A stretch of DNA of 64,000 bases, taken from assembly GCA_028281525.1 (NCBI GenBank), contig JANQJR010000064.1, positions 35,506 to 99,505 on the forward strand, written 5' to 3'. The position numbers and the translations under genes were made by a program. Under the pieces are notes generated by a model. It did no database searches, had not been told where the DNA came from, and saw nothing but the letters and a program-made list of their open reading frames with translations. Shown one piece after another: positions 1 through 8,304 of the stretch. The DNA is from Magnetovibrio sp. (lineage in GTDB: Bacteria; Pseudomonadota; Alphaproteobacteria; Rhodospirillales; Magnetovibrionaceae). The first letter of the stretch is position 1, and each line of letters starts with the position of its first letter.

Positions 1-388
1 TGAGCGCGTTCAAGGGCATGTAATCGAGCCCTATGGCCACCGGTTGTAAATCGTCAAGCAATGCCTCGGCCCATTTTCGCTCTGCCAATTTATCCTTAAT
101 GACATTGAAGACACGCTGTGCAAAGGGGAACGGAAGATAGCGCGCTACTTTTGAAATGTAGTGCGCGACGGTCCCCCTCATATTAAACCGTCTCGTACAA
201 TTGAAGAGACCGTCGACTTTTATGTTGTGACGCTCCGACAAAAAAATTGCGCGGTAATCGTTTTTGAGATTTAAGTTGGATGATTGCTTGATGACACGCA
301 CTTGCCCCGGATGCCGCTCCGCCAACTTGTGTGCGATCGGAACGATGTGGTCAAAATCGGGAAAGTGGCGAACAAATAAAACGTACAT
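1..388 (-). CDS. Hypothetical polysaccharide-locus protein, C-terminus cut by window edge
   Basis: An open frame runs from an ATG at 388 leftwards through the window edge, giving 129 residues with no stop. It starts MYVLFVRHFPDFDHIVPIAH and looks like the first Rossmann-like unit of a GT-B or CDP-glycerol-transferase-like protein. That resemblance is only an impression. It is the last visible gene of the leftward operon, 63 nt after the peptidase-fold gene. No strong ribosome-binding site is visible before the ATG. Function is not assignable. Confidence 0.6.
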   Translation of the reverse strand, partial: MYVLFVRHFPDFDHIVPIAHKLAERHPGQVRVIKQSSNLNLKNDYRAIFLSERHNIKVDGLFNCTRRFNMRGTVAHYISKVARYLPFPFAQRVFNVIKDKLAERKWAEALLDDLQPVAIGLDYMPLNAL

Positions 389-451
389 TATCTGTGCTGA
401 TTACCTGTTTTATCTTTTATTTGATCCAATGAATGCCGGATAAAATAAATT

Positions 452-1750
452 TTAGACTTCTTCAATTAAACCGACTCTCAGCATGTCACTTATCGGTCTT
501 TCGAAGATATCGATCGGCTCGTCCAATGCGGTGGCAATATCCAATAGACTGTGTTGCCCATCGATCCACCCGGCCAAATCATAATATGCTTGCACAATTC
601 TGTCTGAGCGATGGCCTTCACCCGCACCCAAATCGTAAGGGTAAATGCCGTGGCCAGACAAAAATGGTTCAACGACGAAATTGGGTTTGTAAGTTACATC
701 CTGCTCCATGATTTCTATGGCCCGGCAGCAGAGCTCCAAAGTGCCGAGCAACGCCTCTTCGGTTACGAGCGTTAAGTCATCCTTGGAAGAATGATATTCC
801 GGGTATGTGGAAAAGCTGCGCGACATCCTTACCATCGGCACGCGCAAACCAGGAGCGTTGAACTGCCTTTCATCCGAACCAGATTGTTCATAGTTAAAAA
901 CCTTGTACTCACGACCATAATGCTGGAGGGCATGAATGACGGCTCTATCAACAAAGCTGTCGCCACAAAAGCTTTTCTTGATTTCAAACCTGCCCGGATC
1001 GCCACAGATGGACAACATCAACCCGCCAACAACGTTTTTTATACGTTCCTGGAACTGGGCAATATACGAAATCGCCCCGATCGTCTCCGGCCAAATCAAT
1101 AGCCGGTATGAGTATCTCCTGTCCGGAATGCTCTGCAGGATCTTAAAAAGCTCCATGCCGACAACCACGCCCGATAAATTGTCGTTGGCGCCATGCGGGT
1201 GACAAAGATAACTCGGGATAACGATTTCTTTTTCGCTTTTGCCCGGCAGATACAGCTCTCCAATCCGAAGAAAGTCATCAAATAATTCCGTATCTATATG
1301 TACCTTGTAATTTCCCGACTTTAGGCTTTCCACCTGCTCCTGGCTTGCCGAAATGCCCCACTTTTCACGGTAATATGTAAAACGATATGGAATGGCATCC
1401 GGCAACAAGTGGTGAACGGCGATATGTTGCTTCAGCTCCTCCAAATTCATCTCCCCAAAGAATGGGGAGCTATGGCTCCAGACATGGTAATGGTTTTTCG
1501 TGAAATCTATCGGTCGGCTTCCATCAGGCGCCTCCACATACGCCTCATTGACCTTAAACCCCTTCGGAACGGTCCAATCGAAAACCTTTGTGCCACTTGG
1601 AATTTCATGAACTTCAAGTGGCAGTTCTTGCGCAAGCCTGCTCAGTGAAGCAGCATACCCCGGCCCGATCAATGACCGGTACATCGGAAACAACGTCTCC
1701 ATCAGACGCCACATACCCTGGCCATTTTCTTGTGTTGCCGTGATCTTCAT
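452..1750 (-). CDS. DUF4910/M28-like aminopeptidase-fold protein
   Basis: 432 residues. The central part has the zinc-peptidase layout of the M28-like DUF4910 family: CHPHGANDN at about 183-191 (H184, H186, D190), PETIG with E222, GSDERQF at about 291-297, and YHSSKDDL with H320. The last 40 or so residues resemble the small winged-helix domain usual in this family. Members are often found in polysaccharide loci, but their substrate is not established; a sugar amide or peptide-like bond is possible. The start is firm: a perfect AGGAGG lies 8 nt before the ATG at 1750. No signal peptide, so it is probably cytoplasmic. It lies in the leftward operon after the WbqC-like gene. Confidence 0.85.
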   Translation of the reverse strand: MKITATQENGQGMWRLMETLFPMYRSLIGPGYAASLSRLAQELPLEVHEIPSGTKVFDWTVPKGFKVNEAYVEAPDGSRPIDFTKNHYHVWSHSSPFFGEMNLEELKQHIAVHHLLPDAIPYRFTYYREKWGISASQEQVESLKSGNYKVHIDTELFDDFLRIGELYLPGKSEKEIVIPSYLCHPHGANDNLSGVVVGMELFKILQSIPDRRYSYRLLIWPETIGAISYIAQFQERIKNVVGGLMLSICGDPGRFEIKKSFCGDSFVDRAVIHALQHYGREYKVFNYEQSGSDERQFNAPGLRVPMVRMSRSFSTYPEYHSSKDDLTLVTEEALLGTLELCCRAIEIMEQDVTYKPNFVVEPFLSGHGIYPYDLGAGEGHRSDRIVQAYYDLAGWIDGQHSLLDIATALDEPIDIFERPISDMLRVGLIEEV

Positions 1751-1890
1751 AACAAAGGCCTCCTGCCAGCATCGTGCAGCTCTAAGAGGTACATACTGCC
1801 GATGACAAAATAGTCATAGATACAGAGCACGGCAAAAGACACCGTAAACAGAACGGCGAATACGATTTGCTTTCTATGGCCCACGATCAT
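1747..1890 (-). CDS. Possible small single-span membrane protein
   Basis: A 47-residue frame starts MIVGHRKQIVFAVLFTVSFA and contains one hydrophobic stretch at about residues 9-31, followed by a short polar tail ending GRRPLL. Its TGA overlaps the ATG of the next gene (ATGA), a coupling-type arrangement. An in-frame GTG at 1917 could extend it by 9 residues. The ribosome-binding site is weak and no family is recognised. It fills an otherwise non-coding gap of about 190 nt in the operon, so it may be a real micro-protein, a gene remnant or chance. Confidence 0.35.
   Translation of the reverse strand: MIVGHRKQIVFAVLFTVSFAVLCIYDYFVIGSMYLLELHDAGRRPLL
1759..1764 (-). promoter_or_regulatory. Strong Shine-Dalgarno site for the peptidase-fold gene
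   Basis: On the minus strand the sequence AGGAGG is followed by 8 nt and then the ATG at 1750. It fixes that start and lies inside the last codons of the small reading frame at 1747-1890. Confidence 0.7.
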
Positions 1891-1941
1891 GTACGCTTTT
1901 CCGGCGAAATATCCCACATTTAAAAAACCTATAGATCCAAA

Positions 1942-2673
1942 TTAGGTCGCTTCATCCCCCAAGCTCTCCGCAGACACCGGATTGAAACCCGAGCGAATGA
2001 TCTCCAGGCTGTCTGGGCCATGGTTGAAGAGCAGGTCAATCACGGACATATAAGGTTCGAAAGAACCGTGAAGCTGTTTGTAAATGGGATGCTGATAATC
2101 GTTATATAAAACGTCTATCCCAAAACTTGAAAATGCATCGGAATCACGCAGATATCCAATCGACCCCACCGGAGAAACATATCTACCCGCCTCCAGCGTT
2201 TTACTTATATTCGCCAACAGCTGGTCTTTCGAACCTTCGACGCCCAATTCCGACGCGCGGATGGTGGCGCAGTCGATTTTCAGCATTTCCATTAAACAAA
2301 CGATCAGCCTTATATTTAGATCAGATATATATTCAAAGTCACCATCTATAATATTCGAAAAATAATCAAAATATTCGTCAAAATATTCCGATTTTTGGTA
2401 TGACTGACGAATGGAATTAATATGTTTCTTAGAGAAATTCGACGATGTGTCTATGCAAATATCTGAAATATCGTCTGCAAATTTCCCGCGAGTCAGCACC
2501 GGAACGGACAGCCACACGGGGCCGTTGGCCGTTAATATCTTATTTCTTTGCTGCCACGAACGCTTATCGAATTGCACGCAATCAAGGAATACAAACTGGT
2601 CAACATAATCGATCAGAGAAAAATAGCCGAGCCACGGCAAATACGTCGGCTGCATGATTGCAATCGTTTTCAC
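1942..2673 (-). CDS. WbqC-family protein
   Basis: 243 residues. The start MKTIAIMQPTYLPWLGYF and the following DCVQFDKRSWQQRNKI block are characteristic of the WbqC-like family found in O-antigen and glycan clusters. Proposed roles for the family include transfer reactions on nucleotide-linked amino sugars; the exact reaction is not settled. The start is GTG at 2673, preceded by AGGGGC-like bases. The gene is visibly AT-richer than its neighbours, especially the stretch encoding EYFDEYFDYFSN, which suggests a different origin from the pse-type genes. It lies 13 nt after the beta-propeller gene in the same operon. Confidence 0.85.
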   Translation of the reverse strand: MKTIAIMQPTYLPWLGYFSLIDYVDQFVFLDCVQFDKRSWQQRNKILTANGPVWLSVPVLTRGKFADDISDICIDTSSNFSKKHINSIRQSYQKSEYFDEYFDYFSNIIDGDFEYISDLNIRLIVCLMEMLKIDCATIRASELGVEGSKDQLLANISKTLEAGRYVSPVGSIGYLRDSDAFSSFGIDVLYNDYQHPIYKQLHGSFEPYMSVIDLLFNHGPDSLEIIRSGFNPVSAESLGDEAT

Positions 2674-2686
2674 GCTTTGCCCCTAA

Positions 2687-3604
2687 TTATTCTTCAACGG
2701 CAAGGCCAATGCCCCCATGGCCATAGTTATTGCCGTTATAAAACATAAAGTGTTGCCCAGCATGCTCCACCACGGCTGCATATTCGACCATATCTGAATC
2801 CCATTCACCTTCGCTCGGTTGCACCCCAGCGAAATCATCACGGCGGTGCCAAGTGACGCCATCTTCCGATTCGGCGTAACCGAGGCGATAAGCTTCCCCC
2901 TTATGGGCGAACCACATCTTCCATACACCGTTCTCTTCGATGACGAAGGGGCGCGCCAAGGCATTTTCGTCAGAGTTGGCAAAATCGATACACACATGAC
3001 CGTCGCGGCGCCAGATTTTGCCGTCTTGGGAACGCGCGAGCTTAATGTTATAGCGCGGCAGGTCTTTGTGCACCCACTCCGTCCCGGAAACGTAGTACAT
3101 GCGCCACTCCGCCGCCGCCTTCACCACCCAAGGCGCCGTGTTCAAGTATGGATCGGTCGGGCACCGCTCGATAATCGGGGCACGCGACCAACGCGCGAAT
3201 TCACCGCCGCCATTGCTGCGAATGGCGAGCCCGCCAAACAAGTGCATCCGCACTGTGGAACCCGGATTCCACCCAATGTAATAGAGGCGCGTTTCATCGC
3301 CGTCGCGCACCACGCAAGACGGCGTGACACCGTTGTCGTCGAAGCAGCCCAACTGCCCCGGAGCCAAGACCGGCTCCGAACTGAAATCGATGATTTTATC
3401 AGGTTGTGACAAATCGATAAGCGCCCACCCGATGTGGGACTGGTTTTGATCGTTGCGCCCGGAGAAATAAATTTTCACCACACCGTCATCGATCATTTCC
3501 GGAGTGGGAATCATGGCGTGGGTGCGCATCCACCATAGCTCGCTTCGCGGTGTTATGACGAGCCCGCGTTTTACCCACTTGATCCGGTTTGTGAAAAGCC
3601 CCAT
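2687..3604 (-). CDS. GH43/GH32-like five-bladed beta-propeller protein
   Basis: About 305 residues from the ATG at 3604; an in-frame GTG at 3616 would add four. The repeated blade-like elements (KIYFSGR, RLYYIGW, RMYYVSG, KMWFAHKG, HFMFYNG), each a run of aromatic and hydrophobic residues followed by a polar turn, indicate the glycosidase-type propeller of clan GH-F/J proteins. There is no signal peptide, so a cytoplasmic role is likely, unlike secreted arabinanases. Such cytoplasmic propellers occur in nonulosonic acid and other glycan clusters with unproved activity. It begins 16 nt after the NeuD-like gene. Confidence 0.7.
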   Translation of the reverse strand: MGLFTNRIKWVKRGLVITPRSELWWMRTHAMIPTPEMIDDGVVKIYFSGRNDQNQSHIGWALIDLSQPDKIIDFSSEPVLAPGQLGCFDDNGVTPSCVVRDGDETRLYYIGWNPGSTVRMHLFGGLAIRSNGGGEFARWSRAPIIERCPTDPYLNTAPWVVKAAAEWRMYYVSGTEWVHKDLPRYNIKLARSQDGKIWRRDGHVCIDFANSDENALARPFVIEENGVWKMWFAHKGEAYRLGYAESEDGVTWHRRDDFAGVQPSEGEWDSDMVEYAAVVEHAGQHFMFYNGNNYGHGGIGLAVEE

Positions 3605-3620
3605 TGGAATTAACACGCTC

Positions 3621-4319
3621 TTAGAGTTTGAAGTACTGTCTTTTCAGCGCGCGGGCACGACGATCGTCCGCCTCGAGCACTTGACCGGACTCGCTCAACA
3701 CAACCGCGCCGGAATTCAAGTTCTGCGTCACGCTTGCTCCCATGCCGACAAAGCAACCGTCCCCGACGATGGTAAAGTCCTTCAGCGTCGCATTCACGCC
3801 AAGAAAGCATTCCTTACCGATCTGACAGTGGCCTGATATCACCACATGCGAAGCGATATAGGTGTGATCGCCGATTTCCGTACCATGGCCCAGATGATTG
3901 CCACTCCAGATCATGACGTTATCGCCAATGCGCACCGTGGGTTGGATCGTTTGATTTTCCAAGATAAGGCAGTTATCGCCGATGTTCAGATCGGGCCAGG
4001 TGACGGACTTGGAGCATACGTAAGACGCCAAAGCATACCCCGCCTCTTTTGCGGCAATGTATTTATCGCGGCGGAACTGATTGAGCTTCTGGTACGACAG
4101 GGCGACGAACATCTCGAACTCATCCGGCGGATAGAGACTGCGGACCTTTGAAAACGGAACCATTGGTTTATCTTCAAAGCTTTCCGCATCGACATACTCA
4201 TCGTCTACGGTGTAAGCGCAAACCTCGTAGTCTGAATCCTGCACAAAGTAGTAACCGACCAAGCTCGCCATCTCTGCGCTGCCAAAAATAACAAGCTGTT
4301 TGTTCTTTGAAGCGGTCAC
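3621..4319 (-). CDS. NeuD/PglD-type sugar O- or N-acyltransferase
   Basis: 232 residues. The N-terminal 90 residues form a Rossmann-like nucleotide-sugar-binding unit (LVIFGSAEMASLVGYYF). From about residue 105 imperfect hexapeptide repeats (IGDNCLI, IGDNVMIW, IGDHTYIA, IGKECFLG, VGDGCFVG) predict a left-handed beta-helix. NHLGHGTEIGDH supplies the likely catalytic histidines. The family acetylates sialic acids (NeuD) or UDP-amino sugars (PglD), so this protein could take the place of the absent PseH or add an O-acetyl group. GTG at 4319 is preferred because AGGGGGG lies 5 nt upstream; an in-frame GTG at 4337 lies upstream of that site. Confidence 0.8.
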   Translation of the reverse strand: MTASKNKQLVIFGSAEMASLVGYYFVQDSDYEVCAYTVDDEYVDAESFEDKPMVPFSKVRSLYPPDEFEMFVALSYQKLNQFRRDKYIAAKEAGYALASYVCSKSVTWPDLNIGDNCLILENQTIQPTVRIGDNVMIWSGNHLGHGTEIGDHTYIASHVVISGHCQIGKECFLGVNATLKDFTIVGDGCFVGMGASVTQNLNSGAVVLSESGQVLEADDRRARALKRQYFKL

Positions 4320-4324
4320 TTCTT

Positions 4325-4331
4325 CCCCCCT
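4325..4331 (-). promoter_or_regulatory. Shine-Dalgarno site that decides the acyltransferase start
   Basis: AGGGGGG on the minus strand, 5 nt before GTG 4319. It would lie inside the coding region if the upstream GTG at 4337 were used. Confidence 0.55.
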
Positions 4332-4416
4332 AAACACGAGATTCTTTCACACCATACCCAGGTGTAATCATAAGTGTTTTGCGTTATCAAAATAAAAGCA
4401 TAGCAGACCAAGAACG

Positions 4417-5439
4417 TTATTTTGCATCGGGCGATATATCGCTCCAGATAATGGGCTGATCCTCTTCGATGCCGTTAATAACCTTGGCCCCTATGACGGC
4501 ATCAAAATACCGTGCACGTATACCCGTTGCTGGGCGGCGCTTGGTGATGTCGTCAGCAGTAATAACCGCACCTTTTTCCAGCTTTCGAACAGCGTACAGT
4601 CCTTCACGCCGACCGACTTCCTTTTCTTCCTGTAGCATTTCCTTTTCGCTGCTACCTCGTGCAGCAAACGCGTCATGGAGATTTTTGACGAATTCCTTCA
4701 GTTCGCGGGTCTCCATCGCGAAGAAATGATCCGGCCCATCGCTTTTACGGTCAAGCGTCACATGCCGTTCGATCACATTCGCGCCCAACGCGACGGCGGC
4801 AAGTGCGGCAACCTGTCCTTCAGTATGGTCGGAAAACCCGACCGGCGCATCAAACATGTCACGGAATTTTTCCATGACCCGCAAATTCGCTTGCGCAACG
4901 GGTAGCGGGTAGCGCGCACCACATTGCAGCAGCGCAACATCGTGGTTGTGCGCGCGCTGGCAAGCTTTAACAGCTTCAATCACATCAATCAGATCACACA
5001 TACCCGTGGACAAGAATATTGGGACATTCTTGGCGGCAATGTATTCGACCAACCCAAGCTTGGTGGTTTCCGACGACGCGATTTTCATGGCCGGCACACC
5101 AATGTCCGAGAGGCAATCAACGCTCTGAGGATCGAAGGGAGAAGCCAGAAAATGAACGCCACATCCATCCGCGTGGGCGCTCAACTCCGGCAACCAATCG
5201 GGGGAAAGCTCGATGGATTTAAAAATATCATAGAGTGTCGTGCCTTTGGGATACATGAGCTCCGCACGGAACAACTGAAACTTGACGGCATCCGCGCCCG
5301 CATCGGCACATTCGTCGATCAAGCGTTTCGCGGTGTCCAGGGACTGATCGAAGTTGGAGCCGATCTCTGCGATGACATACGGCGACGCACCCGCACCGAC
5401 CGTCTTGTCACCAACCCGAAAGGTACGATTAAGCATCAT
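4417..5439 (-). CDS. pseI: NeuB-family nonulosonic acid synthase (PseI/SpsE type)
   Basis: 340 residues, the usual length for a NeuB-family synthase. An N-terminal TIM barrel (VIAEIGSNFDQS, GADAVKFQ, KIASSETT, STGM, GFSDHTEG, ERHVTLDR, GPDHFFA) is followed by a C-terminal SAF/antifreeze-like domain from about residue 280. The family condenses phosphoenolpyruvate with a 6-carbon acetamido sugar to give a 9-carbon nonulosonic acid. The pseudaminic acid assignment rests on the adjacent PseG- and PseB-type genes; by sequence it also recalls Bacillus SpsE. The start overlaps the end of the pseG-type gene and has GAGG upstream. The next gene follows after a 97-nt AT-rich gap. Confidence 0.85.
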   Translation of the reverse strand: MMLNRTFRVGDKTVGAGASPYVIAEIGSNFDQSLDTAKRLIDECADAGADAVKFQLFRAELMYPKGTTLYDIFKSIELSPDWLPELSAHADGCGVHFLASPFDPQSVDCLSDIGVPAMKIASSETTKLGLVEYIAAKNVPIFLSTGMCDLIDVIEAVKACQRAHNHDVALLQCGARYPLPVAQANLRVMEKFRDMFDAPVGFSDHTEGQVAALAAVALGANVIERHVTLDRKSDGPDHFFAMETRELKEFVKNLHDAFAARGSSEKEMLQEEKEVGRREGLYAVRKLEKGAVITADDITKRRPATGIRARYFDAVIGAKVINGIEEDQPIIWSDISPDAK

Positions 5440-6517
5440 GTATCCTCATTACTTCTTTGGCGATCCGTGCCGCACCCAAACCATCCACGAGCTCCCTGCC
5501 GCGCGCGGAAAGCCGTCTGCGTTTGTCGACATTCAATGCAAGACTGTCAACAGCATCCGTGATTTCTTGAATGCCAATCTGGTCGGCTTGGCCCAGATGA
5601 AGCGCTGTGTGGGCGTTTTCGAACGGACGATGCGCATCCTCGTGTGCTTGATCAATAGAAATGAGTACTGCCGGCGTACCCGTTAACGCAAGTTCATACT
5701 TAGTCAGTCCGGTCGCGCTTACCGCCATATCGGCCCAGGCCATATGTTCGGCCAAGGAAGACGGTGAATGGACCAACTCAACACTATCCATGCCATGCGC
5801 AACACGTTCGATCTCCGCGACGACATCCTCGTCGTTACCCGGACCGATCACGGCACGCACGGCATAATTCCGCGCGCTTTCAACCATCAAGGCTTTCAGG
5901 GTCCTGACCGTTAGTCCTTTGATATCCGTGCCGCCGAACGTCAACAAGACGTTTCGCGCCGGCTGATCAGCAATCGTCTTTTGGCGGGCAGACAAAAAAG
6001 CCCTGTCAAAGACCGCATATTGCGGGCCGGACAATAGACGAATATCCCCCATCCGGTTCGGCGCACCGACGTACGGAACCACGAGGGCGTCAAGGGCCCA
6101 TTTACCGTCCTGGACCAAGGCATGTTTGCCCAAGCCATCAATCAGAACGGATACGATCCGGCGCTTAGAGACCGCATCGACAACTCCCCGCCAGGCAGCC
6201 TGCGTATCTCCACTTACATGGTGGGCCACATCAAAAATGCAGGCATGCGCTCCATCCAAATGATCTAAAAGGCCCGCCCCGCCCTCCAGTTCGTGCGCGC
6301 CGAGTTCGACGACGCCGTATCCCGCTGCTTCGACCAGACGGCACGCCTCCGGCTGGGGACGCACCATTGCGAAACGGCATGTGACTGCAGGGTCATCAAA
6401 AGCACCGGCCAAAGCCAGACAACGCTTGAGGTGGCCAAAGCCGATATCCGCGCCTGCATCGCACCGAAACAGAATGTTACCGGCAGCTCGCAATACCCTC
6501 TCCAAAGGCTCGCTCAC
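5429..6517 (-). CDS. pseG: PseG-type UDP-sugar hydrolase
   Basis: 363 residues from GTG 6517. The N-terminal RCDAGADIGFGHLKRC carries the conserved G-x-GH of PseG/SpsG, and LLTFGGTD is the GT-B nucleotide-binding element. PseG removes UDP from UDP-2,4-diacetamido-2,4,6-trideoxy-altrose, giving the substrate of the synthase encoded next. GTG 6517 overlaps the stop of the upstream cytidylyltransferase gene (GTGA), with AAAAGAG before it. A TTG at 6574 would add 19 residues unlike family N-termini, so it was not chosen. Confidence 0.85.
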   Translation of the reverse strand: MSEPLERVLRAAGNILFRCDAGADIGFGHLKRCLALAGAFDDPAVTCRFAMVRPQPEACRLVEAAGYGVVELGAHELEGGAGLLDHLDGAHACIFDVAHHVSGDTQAAWRGVVDAVSKRRIVSVLIDGLGKHALVQDGKWALDALVVPYVGAPNRMGDIRLLSGPQYAVFDRAFLSARQKTIADQPARNVLLTFGGTDIKGLTVRTLKALMVESARNYAVRAVIGPGNDEDVVAEIERVAHGMDSVELVHSPSSLAEHMAWADMAVSATGLTKYELALTGTPAVLISIDQAHEDAHRPFENAHTALHLGQADQIGIQEITDAVDSLALNVDKRRRLSARGRELVDGLGAARIAKEVMRIHDA

Positions 6518-7254
6518 CTCTTTTGCGAATGGGGGCCGGTTTTTTGTACGACGTGCGCATTGATTTTCAGCCAATCGGGGTTGCGGCCGATCAGCTCAAG
6601 GATATCATCGAGACCGAAATCACGGGCTTGAGGAAACAATTCGCCCACAATTTTCCGAATCAACTCCATATCCTCCGCCGTATCCACGGTGAAACGATAT
6701 TGGCTGGCGTTTTCAGGGCCCGCAATGGTATCCACTCGAAAATCCAGTTGAGGAGAACACAAATGCTCCCACGCCTTGTCCACTTCCAGGGTTTTGCTCA
6801 GCTCGTACACCCTCTCAAGTGCCGGGAATCGTAATGCATCACATCCCATACCATTGGGGTATGTGGGTGTCAGGTCGGTTGAAACATAATCAGCATCCGT
6901 CGAGGTGATGCGTTCAATGATAGATGCAACGGTTTTTGCTTCCAACATCGGGCAGTCGCCCGTCACCCGCACGACCGGATCTGCCCCGTTCTGCTTTGCC
7001 GCCATGTAAACGCGCTCGACGGTATCACTCTCAGATCCCCGGAACACCTCAAGCCCCTGTTCCGCGCCAAACGCCGCGATGGGATCGTCGCGAGTATCGG
7101 TGGACGTTGTCAGAACGATGTCGGGAGAATTGGGAATCTGGCGCATACGCTCAACCAGCACTCCCAGAACGGTTCTATCGGCAAGCGGCATCAACACTTT
7201 GCCAGGGAGGCGGGACGAACCCATCCGCGCAATAATGAAAACCTTGGGAGTCAT
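6514..7254 (-). CDS. SpsF/PseF-like CMP-sugar cytidylyltransferase
   Basis: 246 residues. FIIARMGSSRLPGKVLMPL near the N-terminus is the nucleotide-binding signature of the SpsF-type cytidylyltransferases, which activate nonulosonic acids as CMP-sugars. RVTGDCPM and FTVDTAED are further family motifs. In classic pseudaminic clusters PseF has the NeuA-type AARGGSK loop instead. The SpsE-SpsF-SpsG order seen here matches the Bacillus spore-coat arrangement. It starts 18 nt after pseB and overlaps pseG, so all are probably translated from one messenger. Confidence 0.8.
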   Translation of the reverse strand: MTPKVFIIARMGSSRLPGKVLMPLADRTVLGVLVERMRQIPNSPDIVLTTSTDTRDDPIAAFGAEQGLEVFRGSESDTVERVYMAAKQNGADPVVRVTGDCPMLEAKTVASIIERITSTDADYVSTDLTPTYPNGMGCDALRFPALERVYELSKTLEVDKAWEHLCSPQLDFRVDTIAGPENASQYRFTVDTAEDMELIRKIVGELFPQARDFGLDDILELIGRNPDWLKINAHVVQKTGPHSQKR

Positions 7255-7272
7255 ATGCTGCGCCAGATCGAA

Positions 7273-8304
7273 TTACTTGCGGGGAGCCGCCAGCATTTGC
7301 GTGATTTGCTCATCTGCAAGACGCTCTGAAGTTTCGCTGGAAAAGCTAAAGTCATCCGCGACCGCTTCCGCCCCTTCGAAGTTGTGAATCTCCGGATGCC
7401 AGAACGTCAACGAAGGGGTTATGGCGTAACGGTCCTTCAGAGAGAGTGTGTTGCGGGCATCATCAGTCGTAATCATGATTTCGTGCAGTTTCTCACCGGG
7501 CCGGATGCCAATGACTTTGGTCGGCAAATCCGGGGCAATCACTCGGGCGATATCGGTAATCTTCGTACTGGGAATTTTCGGCACAAAAATTTCACCGCCA
7601 TGCATCATCTCTAGTGACGAAAGCACAAAGTTCACCCCCTGGCGCAAGGTGATCCAAAACCGCGTCATGCGCTCGTCGGTGATGGGCAGGTAATCTGCGC
7701 CTTCAGCAAGCAGCTTTTCAAAATACGGCACTACGCTGCCACGCGATCCAAGGACGTTTCCATAACGCACAACGGAGAAACGGGGTCCCTTTCCAGCGCT
7801 CAGATAATTGCCCCCGATAAAGATTTTGTCGGATGCCAATTTGCTGGCGCCATAGAGGTTAAGCGGGCTGGCCGCTTTATCCGTGGAAAGGGCGACAACC
7901 CTGTCGACACCGCAACGCAGTGCCGCCTTCACGACATTTTCGGCGCCGATGACATTGGTATGAACGCATTCGAAGGGATTGTATTCGGCAGCGGGAACAT
8001 GCTTCAGCGCAGCGGCGTGAATCACCACGTCGACATTTTGCATGGCCATTTCCAACCGTCCAAGATCACGGACGTCACCTATGAAATAACGCATGCTTAA
8101 GCTTTCTGGGCCGCTGAACTCCTGCTCCATCTCATATTGCTTGAGTTCGTCGCGGGAAAAAACGACGAGCCTTTTTGGCGAAAACTTTTCCAGAACCACC
8201 CGAATAAAAGCTCGGCCGAAAGAACCGGTGCCACCGGTCACCAAAATGGTCTTACCGTCCAGATCAGGCCAAGGGGCGTCGAATTGATCGAAGTCGTTGT
8301 GCAT
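7273..8304 (-). CDS. pseB: PseB-type UDP-GlcNAc 4,6-dehydratase
   Basis: 343 residues. Extended SDR fold with TGGTGSFG (23-30), a catalytic STDKAASPLNLYGASK block (D142, K143, Y151, K155), and HAAALKHVP, all typical of inverting UDP-GlcNAc 4,6-dehydratases (PseB/FlaA1 group). It converts UDP-GlcNAc to the 4-keto-6-deoxy L-arabino sugar, the first step to pseudaminic acid. An extra 15 or so residues precede the usual start. It is the first gene of the leftward operon. The aminotransferase that normally follows (PseC) is not present here or elsewhere in the window. Confidence 0.9.
   Translation of the reverse strand: MHNDFDQFDAPWPDLDGKTILVTGGTGSFGRAFIRVVLEKFSPKRLVVFSRDELKQYEMEQEFSGPESLSMRYFIGDVRDLGRLEMAMQNVDVVIHAAALKHVPAAEYNPFECVHTNVIGAENVVKAALRCGVDRVVALSTDKAASPLNLYGASKLASDKIFIGGNYLSAGKGPRFSVVRYGNVLGSRGSVVPYFEKLLAEGADYLPITDERMTRFWITLRQGVNFVLSSLEMMHGGEIFVPKIPSTKITDIARVIAPDLPTKVIGIRPGEKLHEIMITTDDARNTLSLKDRYAITPSLTFWHPEIHNFEGAEAVADDFSFSSETSERLADEQITQMLAAPRK

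Noticed and set aside
2819..3409. Plus-strand frame of 196 codons
   Set aside because: Antisense to the beta-propeller gene and without motifs.
4924..5562. Plus-strand frame of 212 codons
   Set aside because: Antisense to the pseI-type and pseG-type genes; no family features.
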